Shown here piece by piece: positions 1 to 4,737 of a DNA stretch of 7,499 bases. The stretch spans positions 1 to 7,499 of the forward strand of contig JAAZIF010000129.1 of the NCBI GenBank assembly GCA_012510335.1. Direction: 5' to 3'. The notes under the pieces are model-generated. The model did no database searches, was not told the DNA's origin, and was given only the letters and a program-made list of their open reading frames with translations. The stretch's first letter is position 1, and each line of letters begins with the position of its first letter. Source of the stretch: Methanomicrobiales archaeon (GTDB lineage: Archaea > Halobacteriota > Methanomicrobia > Methanomicrobiales > Methanoculleaceae). A program made the translations under genes and the position numbers.

Positions 1-404
1 TCCTTGCCACCTGCCGGGAGCTCGCCCGCGACGGTGTGGCGATCGACCGGGTGAGCGAGGACGAGATCCTCGCCCTCCTCTCCGCCGTGGAGGCCGGGCG
101 TGCTGCAAAAGAGGCTATCCCAGACCTCCTCACTGAACTTGCGCGGACGGCGGGAGAGGGGACCGGGAGACCACAGGAGCGGGTGGATGCTGCCATCGAA
201 AAGGTGGCCCCCACGGTCTCGCAGGCTGATGTTGAGGCGATCGTGCGCCGCATCGTCACCGAGCGGGAGGCGTTTGCCCGGGAGCGGGGCATGGGCGCGC
301 TCGGTCCCCTGATGGGCGTCGTCATGCAGGAACTCCGGGGGAGCGTTGACGGCAGGGTCATCAGCGAGACCCTCAGGCGCGAGCTCAAGCGACTGCTCAC
401 CTGA
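1..404 (+). CDS. gatE: Glu-tRNA(Gln) amidotransferase subunit E, C-terminal part (5' end outside window)
   Basis: This is the 3' end of an open frame that is already open at base 3 (reads LATCRELARDG before the first in-window GTG at 36) and stops at TGA 402-404. The visible 130 or so residues match the C-terminal helical and YqeY-like tail of the GatB/GatE family: a helical stretch, then GPLMGVVMQEL followed by RGSVDGRVISETLRREL at the very end. The VDG-R/K-(V/L)-(I/V)SE ending favours archaeal GatE over GatB. GatDE is the archaeal cytoplasmic enzyme that amidates Glu-tRNA(Gln) to Gln-tRNA(Gln); GatE carries the kinase/transamidase function, and this tail domain contacts the tRNA. The family match is from recall of conserved motifs, and the catalytic domain lies upstream of the window. 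The next gene has its own promoter, so gatE probably ends its transcription unit here. Confidence 0.82.
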   Translation, partial: LATCRELARDGVAIDRVSEDEILALLSAVEAGRAAKEAIPDLLTELARTAGEGTGRPQERVDAAIEKVAPTVSQADVEAIVRRIVTEREAFARERGMGALGPLMGVVMQELRGSVDGRVISETLRRELKRLLT

Positions 405-434
405 CTTTCGCAGGCCCGGTCACCTCCCGGGTTA

Positions 435-442
435 CTTTTATC
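435..442 (+). promoter_or_regulatory. TATA box (cttttatc) for the small basic protein gene
   Basis: An AT-rich cttttatc lies in otherwise GC-rich DNA. Counting about 26 bp from its centre puts the transcription start near 464, which gives a leader of about 15 nt that just includes the Shine-Dalgarno site at 464-470. The spacing is inferred from archaeal promoter rules; no start site was measured. Confidence 0.5.
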
Positions 443-463
443 TTTGAGCCTGTACATAATTGT

Positions 464-470
464 AAAGGAG
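464..470 (+). promoter_or_regulatory. Strong Shine-Dalgarno site (aaaggag)
   Basis: The aaaggag lies 8 nt before the ATG at 479. It is one of the best ribosome-binding sites in the window and fixes that start. Confidence 0.7.
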
Positions 471-478
471 TTTTATCC

Positions 479-766
479 ATGGGAAAGACAGGAAGTACAC
501 AGTGGGTCCAGGTTAAGGGTGTGAAGGGGCAGATACGGCTCGTCTCCTCAAGAGAGGGTGAGGTGAAAAAACCCGGTCCGAACCAGCGGTTCAAGCCGGC
601 GGCCGATATCGCCCGGCAGGCGAAGCGGGAAGGCCAGGACTTCCGGCGCGGCCGGCGCGGCGGCGGGCGCAGCAGGGGCCGCGCTCCCACGGTGGATGCG
701 CGGGTACGCCGGAGGATGCCGCGCTCAAGGACATCTGCTCTCGGAACCAAACAAAAATCGAGATAG
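479..766 (+). CDS. Small Arg/Gly-rich basic protein, probable DUF5350 family
   Basis: This is a 95-residue, very basic protein of unknown function. It starts MGKTGSTQWVQVKG, has a KKPGPNQRF motif at residues 30-38, then an Arg/Gly-rich segment at about 56-68 (RRGRRGGGRSRGR) and a second basic patch with RRRMPRSR near 77-84. There is no signal peptide or membrane segment. The opening and the KKPGPNQRF motif match my recollection of DUF5350, a family of short methanogen proteins. The RGG-like composition suggests binding to RNA, DNA or ribosomes, but this is inference. The ATG is well supported by the Shine-Dalgarno site 8 nt upstream, and the gene appears monocistronic, with a TATA box in front and a pyrimidine-rich tract behind. 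A minus-strand open frame over the same stretch is a GC-rich shadow. Confidence 0.8.
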   Translation: MGKTGSTQWVQVKGVKGQIRLVSSREGEVKKPGPNQRFKPAADIARQAKREGQDFRRGRRGGGRSRGRAPTVDARVRRRMPRSRTSALGTKQKSR

Positions 767-786
767 CCCCTTTTCTTCCCCTCTTC
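767..786 (+). terminator. Pyrimidine/T-rich tract, possible archaeal terminator
   Basis: Directly after the stop at 766 comes an unbroken run of C and T (cccc, tttt, cttcccctcttc). Archaeal RNA polymerase often terminates at T-rich tracts without a hairpin, and the tract sits just before the next promoter. The T runs are short (four at most), so the call is tentative. Confidence 0.4.
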
Positions 787-791
787 AATAC

Positions 792-800
792 CTTTTATAG
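792..800 (+). promoter_or_regulatory. TATA box (cttttatag) positioned for a leaderless transcript
   Basis: The centre of this AT-rich box is about 26 bp before the ATG at 822, so the predicted transcription start falls on or beside the start codon. No Shine-Dalgarno sequence precedes that ATG. It is the only clear promoter seen for the run of genes from 822 to 4725. Confidence 0.6.
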
Positions 801-821
801 TTGCGAGATCCAGTATGTGAT

Positions 822-1178
822 ATGGATCTTAAGTCCGCCATAAGGACGTATCAGTTTGCCGAGAGAGCTAAATCTGAACTGATCATCGGTTCCCATATGA
901 TAACAGCACTGGTACAGTTCCCGAACCAGGAGAAGCCCGGCGGGAAGCGGATGCTCCTGATGATGCTTGAGTCGATCCGGACGGAGCTCGAATTCGCACA
1001 TCGTGATACGCGGAGGAGAGAGTTTCGAAATGCCATCGATCAACTCAACGAAGCGATCAGCCTGATCGAGAGTATGGAACTGGGCGCTGCGTCGGAGCGG
1101 ATGAGCCGGGCTATAAGCGCCTCCACGACCGCAGCCCAGGTCGCGTGGGATACGCTCAAAGAACATGGACTCCTCTGA
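822..1178 (+). CDS. Small helical protein of unknown function
   Basis: I do not recognise this 118-residue protein. It has no cysteine and no signal or membrane segment. It looks all-helical: amphipathic stretches at about 2-31, 41-60, 65-84 and 87-115 with a single break at NQEKPGG (35-41). That pattern suggests a small helical bundle. The frame is open to a TTG at 801, but the ATG at 822 is preferred because the TATA box at 792-800 would start transcription at about 822. It is the first gene of a compact run, and its last 14 bases overlap the nitroreductase start, which implies translational coupling. A role as a partner or regulator of the downstream enzymes is possible but not shown. Confidence 0.75.
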   Translation: MDLKSAIRTYQFAERAKSELIIGSHMITALVQFPNQEKPGGKRMLLMMLESIRTELEFAHRDTRRREFRNAIDQLNEAISLIESMELGAASERMSRAISASTTAAQVAWDTLKEHGLL

Positions 1179-1692
1179 GTTTCTTCACTTCCTCAAAGCC
1201 CGGTCATCAGTCCGTAACTACACCGGGGAGCCCCCTGGCCCGGAGGATATCGACTACATCCTGGCCTGTGCGAGCACTGCGCCGAGCGCCGGGAACCGCG
1301 AGGCCTGGGACGTCATAATCGTCACCGATGAGGATATAAGGATAGATCTTGCGCTCGCGGCTCTCGAGCAGGAGCATATCAGGGAAGCTCCGGCGATCTT
1401 TGTGGTCTGTTCGAACTACATACGGTCGATGTCCCACTACGGGGAGCGCGGGATCCTCTACGCGCTCCAGGACGCTGCCATCGCCTGCACATACATGATG
1501 CTCGCTGCACATGCCCGATCCCTCCACTCATGCTGGACCGGGGCATTCAACGAGGATGCCGTGCGCGAGATTCTCTGCCTCCCCGAGCATGTCCGCCCGG
1601 TTGCACTCCTCGCGGTCGGCAGGGGGGCGCCGCCGCTCCGGTCTGTAGGGAGGATGCCGGTTGAGGAGCACACACATCGTGAGATCTGGTAG
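1165..1692 (+). CDS. Nitroreductase-family FMN-dependent oxidoreductase
   Basis: This 175-residue protein belongs to the nitroreductase fold family: homodimeric, FMN-binding cytoplasmic enzymes that use NAD(P)H to reduce nitro compounds, quinones or flavins. Visible hallmarks are the N-terminal FMN-phosphate motif RSSVRNY at 13-19, APSAGNREAW at 39-48 (the PSxxNxxxW flavin-contact motif), the QDAAIA helix at 102-107, the WTGAF segment at 124-128, LPEHVRPVALLAVG at 139-152, and a short C-terminal REIW. The length is typical of the short archaeal members. The ATG lies inside the 3' end of the preceding gene (14-nt overlap) with only a weak purine-rich stretch before it, so translation is probably coupled. 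The true substrate cannot be read from the sequence; members also act in F420, cobalamin or heme-related chemistry. Confidence 0.88.
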   Translation: MDSSEFLHFLKARSSVRNYTGEPPGPEDIDYILACASTAPSAGNREAWDVIIVTDEDIRIDLALAALEQEHIREAPAIFVVCSNYIRSMSHYGERGILYALQDAAIACTYMMLAAHARSLHSCWTGAFNEDAVREILCLPEHVRPVALLAVGRGAPPLRSVGRMPVEEHTHREIW

Positions 1693-1703
1693 GATACGAG
1701 ATT

Positions 1704-2042
1704 ATGTCGGATTATCTGGTTACACTTGAATCGGCCTGGGTTATCAAGGACGTTAAGTCTATGGGCGATGCCGTAAGTATCGCGATCAGCGAGGCCGGGA
1801 AGCGGTTAAACCCTTCGGCGAAGTTTGTGGAGATCGAGGCAGGGATGAGCGCCTGCCCCTACTGTGAGGGGGAACTGAGCAGCGCGCTCGTTGTCGCCAA
1901 TACCGCTCTGGTCGATCTCATGCTTCAGATCAGGGTCTTCCGGGCGGAGTCAGATGAACACGCGACCCGGATAGCAAAGTCGGTCGTCGGGAAGGCGCTC
2001 CGGGATATCCCGTTGAAGATCCTGGAGGTGCAGGAGATATGA
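1704..2042 (+). CDS. UPF0212 / DUF555 family protein
   Basis: This 112-residue archaeal protein matches the UPF0212 (DUF555) family, whose function is unknown. The family look is seen in the N-terminal YLVTLESAWVIKDV (4-17), the DAVSIAISEAGKRLNP segment (22-37), and a single CPYC motif at 51-54. C51 and C54 are the only cysteines and could bind a metal across a dimer or act as a redox pair; that is inference. The C-terminal half is alpha/beta with no membrane segment. It starts 11 nt after the nitroreductase stop with only a weak aggat upstream, and its stop overlaps the next start as ATGA (2039-2042). The family name rests on motif recall. Confidence 0.85.
   Translation: MSDYLVTLESAWVIKDVKSMGDAVSIAISEAGKRLNPSAKFVEIEAGMSACPYCEGELSSALVVANTALVDLMLQIRVFRAESDEHATRIAKSVVGKALRDIPLKILEVQEI
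2024..2030 (+). promoter_or_regulatory. Shine-Dalgarno site (ggaggtg) inside the UPF0212 gene
   Basis: The ggaggtg lies 8 nt before the ATG at 2039. It is a near-perfect complement to the 16S rRNA tail. It fixes the kinase start and shows that this gene is not dependent only on the ATGA coupling. Confidence 0.7.
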
Positions 2043-2926
2043 TATCAGTTGTCGGGCATACCGCCATAGATCACCTCTTCCAGGTGCCGGACCTCCCCGG
2101 GAGGCACAACTCGACCTACATCACGGATCATAAGATCTACTTCGGCGGCGGTGCGGCAAACATAGCGGCAGGGATAGCAACCCTCGGCGAGAAGTGCCGG
2201 TTGGTCTCTGCGGTCGGCAGCGATTTCCCCGGGAGCGAATATGACCGCTGGCTCCGGGATCTCGGGGTCGAGCAGGACTTCATGGTGGTTGACGGTGCCC
2301 GGACCGCGACCGCATACGTATTCACGGATGATGCCGGCGACCAGGAGACATTCTTTGAGTGGGGAGCTTCGGTCGCGTTTGCAGAGGCAGAGGCTCCTGT
2401 CCTCGACTTCGTCCATATGGCTACGGCCGACCCGGACTTCAACGTCCGGGTGGCCGAAAAGAGCAAATTTGCGTCGTTTGACCCGGGCCAGGATCTCCTC
2501 CGCTACACGCCGGATGCACTTGAGATCATACTTGCAAACATCGATATCCTCTTCTCGAACAACCACGAGATGGACCGTATGTGCGATATGCTCGGGCTTG
2601 AGCGCCAGGCGCTTATAGCGTCAGTCCCGATGGTTATAACAACCCATGGCGCGAGGGGGAGCGCCCTCTACATGGAGGGCGAGGAGCATCATATCCCGGC
2701 AGTCAGGGTGGAGGCGGTCGACCCGACCGGTGCCGGCGACAGTTACCGGGCAGGGTTCCTGACCGCGTTTCGGAAGGGATACGCACCGCTCGACTGCTGC
2801 CGCGCGGGAGCGGTGGTATCATCCTTTGTCGTCGAGCGGGTAGGTACCCAGACGAACCTCCCTGACTGGGAGCGGATGATCGGGCGCTACCAGAAGGTCT
2901 TTGGTGAGCCCGGAAGAACTGCCTGA
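2039..2926 (+). CDS. PfkB/ribokinase-family carbohydrate or nucleoside kinase
   Basis: This 295-residue cytoplasmic kinase of the PfkB/ribokinase superfamily transfers the ATP gamma-phosphate to a hydroxymethyl group of a sugar or nucleoside. Motifs seen: N-terminal substrate strand MISVVGHTAIDH with the first Asp at 11; the glycine-rich GGGAAN at 36-41; the NxxE motif N174-E177 (Mg/phosphate site); TTHGARGS at 201-208 near the nucleotide site; and the signature DPTGAGDSYRAGF at 228-240, with D234 as catalytic base and G231-G233 forming the anion hole. Length is normal. Archaeal relatives include broad-specificity nucleoside kinases (the MJ0406 type), but substrate cannot be decided here. The start overlaps the UPF0212 stop by 4 nt and has a strong Shine-Dalgarno site. 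The frame continues after the TGA into an 18-codon ORF (2930-2986). Confidence 0.9.
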   Translation: MISVVGHTAIDHLFQVPDLPGRHNSTYITDHKIYFGGGAANIAAGIATLGEKCRLVSAVGSDFPGSEYDRWLRDLGVEQDFMVVDGARTATAYVFTDDAGDQETFFEWGASVAFAEAEAPVLDFVHMATADPDFNVRVAEKSKFASFDPGQDLLRYTPDALEIILANIDILFSNNHEMDRMCDMLGLERQALIASVPMVITTHGARGSALYMEGEEHHIPAVRVEAVDPTGAGDSYRAGFLTAFRKGYAPLDCCRAGAVVSSFVVERVGTQTNLPDWERMIGRYQKVFGEPGRTA

Positions 2927-2929
2927 GTT

Positions 2930-2986
2930 ATGGGGTACGTGATCCTGAAGACCGCCAGGAGCATGCCGGAATCCGGGGGCGCCTGA
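2930..2986 (+). CDS. Possible 18-residue small ORF between the kinase and DUF2070 genes
   Basis: The 59 nt between the kinase stop and the DUF2070 start contain an ATG-initiated ORF that encodes MGYVILKTARSMPESGGA. Its TGA (2984-2986) shares its A with the ATG of the DUF2070 gene (TGATG). It lies in the same frame as the kinase, one codon after that gene's TGA. Of its 18 sense codons, 17 end in G or C, against 8 G/C at first and 10 at second positions, which is the pattern of a translated gene in this GC-rich genome. There is no convincing Shine-Dalgarno site (a ggaag sits 13 nt upstream). It may be a coupling leader, a real microprotein, or the former C-terminus of the kinase. I do not recognise the peptide. 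Confidence 0.35.
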   Translation: MGYVILKTARSMPESGGA

Positions 2987-4725
2987 TGGAGTCCGGCCCT
3001 GACATGCGCGTCGAGCGTCTCACCCGCTACTTCTTCGTTGCCCCATCCTGGTCGCGATCGCTCTTCATCATCATCGTGCTCGGGTTCCTCATCGACTGGA
3101 CCACATACCGGGCGGGAAGCAACTACTTTCTGCTCGGCACTCTCGGGTTCTCTGTCCCGGCACTGATCGCCTTCCTTCTGACGATACCGATAGTGAAGGC
3201 TTCCGGTCGGGTGATAACCCCCAATCGTTCTGCTCTCCTCGCCCTGACCTGCACGGTCCTCTCCATTATCCTGAGCCTCGCTCTGACCCAGATCTTTGGT
3301 AAGGCGCTCTTCCCCGCGCTTTACGCTGGTGCCCTGGGCCTGGTATTCGGTCTCCGCCTGCTTGTTCTCGTCGCCGTGGCGGATTATCGGATCACCAGGA
3401 TGATCCTCCCTGCGTTCACCCAGAGCGGTGCCGGGATCGCGGTCGGCATCTGGATCTTCAGCCCGGGATTCATCCTCTACGCCCTCCTCCTCCAGGCGGT
3501 ATTCGGACTGGTCTTTGCCTTCTTGATCTGGCTGATCGAGCGACCCCTGAAGAAGGCGTTTCAGATCAGCGGGCTCAATTTCTTAAACACCTTCATCGCC
3601 CACCTGACCGACGGTTCAAAGAGCATGGAGGACTTCTTCCGCGAGATCGGAGAGGAGGTCTACGTCCAGCAGGCCTCGTTCTTCTTCTCCCGTGATGCGG
3701 GAGGAGATGTCCTATTCACGGTTCCAAACGTCCATCCCGGGCCGATGGGGGAGGTCGGCGGCGGCAACCTCCCCCGGGTTCTCCACGACTCTTTCCAGGA
3801 GGAGACGCTTGTAGCTCACGGCTGCGCCACCCATGACTTCAACCTGGTCTCTGAGAGCGAGATAAGAAAGATCGTCAGCGCCATCGAGGCGTCCCGGGAG
3901 GGGATCTCATACTCGGCGGTCGCGAGCCGGCCGGTCAGGGTCACCTCCGGGTCTGTGGAGATCCTCTGCCAGCAGTTCGGGGATGCTATCCTGATGGTGA
4001 GCACCCGCGCCCCGGAGCGGACAGAGGATCTCGATTACGCGATCGGGATGACGATCATGGCTGAGGGGCGCGCCTCCTTCTCCCACGTCGCCTTCGTGGA
4101 TGCTCACAACTGCATGACCAGCGTGGGATCCCCGGTTCTCCCGGCAACAAAGATCGCGACCGAGTACATGAAAGCCGCGCGTGAAGGGTTTTTGGCCGTG
4201 AAGAGGCTCTCGCTTGAACCGCTTGAGGCAGGGGTCTCGCATGTCCCGGTCCCGTTCTCCCGGGAGCAGGGGTTCGGGTCGCTCGGGGTGCAGGCCCTTG
4301 TGACCGAAGCCGGAGGGAAGAGAGCCGCCTACGTCCTGGTGGATGGGAATAACGTGGCCGAGGGTGTCAGGGAGCCCCTGCTCGCCGCGGTTCTCAAATA
4401 CGTGGATGAAGGGGAGATCATGACCACCGATACTCATACGGTGAACATGATCAGCGGGAAGAACCCGATAGGGTATATCGTGCCGGCACAGGAGATCATC
4501 CCGTACGTGGAGCAGGCGGTGCGGGAGGCGATCGAAGACCTCGCTCCGGCCAGGGTTGGGGCGGCAACTGCCTCGTGTGATGGGATCATTGTCTTCGGAT
4601 CGCAGCGGGTCTCGCAGCTTGCAAGCACCGTGAACGCGATGCTTCTGTTCATCGCCCCGATCAGCTTTATGATCCTCACGCTCGCTTTCCTGGTCTCGGT
4701 CTTTGCCTACATCCTGCTACAGTAG
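2986..4725 (+). CDS. DUF2070 membrane protein, predicted lipid hydrolase of the neutral ceramidase superfamily
   Basis: This 579-residue integral membrane protein matches DUF2070 (COG3356), an archaeal family described as a predicted membrane-associated lipid hydrolase related to neutral ceramidases. The N-terminal third has about six hydrophobic segments (roughly 25-42, 48-71, 83-103, 111-131, 147-161, 162-184). A large soluble domain follows at about 190-545, and a hydrophobic anchor closes the chain at about 549-578. Putative metal or catalytic residues cluster in the soluble domain: NVHPGP (248-253), HGCATHDFN (278-286), DAHN (372-375), DGNN (453-456) and TTDTHTVN (480-487). Hydrolase activity is a family prediction, and archaea lack ordinary ceramides, so the substrate is unknown. 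The 2986 ATG joins the small upstream ORF as TGATG; an alternative start is ATG 3004 (M7, MRVERLTRY) with ggag 12 nt upstream. It is the last gene of the run and converges with cdc48. Confidence 0.87.
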   Translation: MESGPDMRVERLTRYFFVAPSWSRSLFIIIVLGFLIDWTTYRAGSNYFLLGTLGFSVPALIAFLLTIPIVKASGRVITPNRSALLALTCTVLSIILSLALTQIFGKALFPALYAGALGLVFGLRLLVLVAVADYRITRMILPAFTQSGAGIAVGIWIFSPGFILYALLLQAVFGLVFAFLIWLIERPLKKAFQISGLNFLNTFIAHLTDGSKSMEDFFREIGEEVYVQQASFFFSRDAGGDVLFTVPNVHPGPMGEVGGGNLPRVLHDSFQEETLVAHGCATHDFNLVSESEIRKIVSAIEASREGISYSAVASRPVRVTSGSVEILCQQFGDAILMVSTRAPERTEDLDYAIGMTIMAEGRASFSHVAFVDAHNCMTSVGSPVLPATKIATEYMKAAREGFLAVKRLSLEPLEAGVSHVPVPFSREQGFGSLGVQALVTEAGGKRAAYVLVDGNNVAEGVREPLLAAVLKYVDEGEIMTTDTHTVNMISGKNPIGYIVPAQEIIPYVEQAVREAIEDLAPARVGAATASCDGIIVFGSQRVSQLASTVNAMLLFIAPISFMILTLAFLVSVFAYILLQ

Positions 4726-4737
4726 CGAGGCACCCGT

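Noticed and set aside
415..431. Short inverted repeat cccgg / ccggg after gatE, considered as a terminator or operator
   Set aside because: Only a 5-bp stem with a 7-nt loop. The T run that follows is four bases and overlaps the TATA box of the next gene, so chance occurrence in GC-rich DNA cannot be excluded.
397..750. A 117-codon minus-strand frame opposite the small basic protein
   Set aside because: It covers the promoter and Shine-Dalgarno site of the plus-strand gene and has no start signals of its own. It is an Arg/Pro-rich GC artefact.
2045..2566. A 173-codon minus-strand frame opposite the kinase
   Set aside because: Shadow of the PfkB gene, whose motifs, Shine-Dalgarno site and overlap with its neighbour are clear. 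No promoter or family match was seen for the antisense frame.
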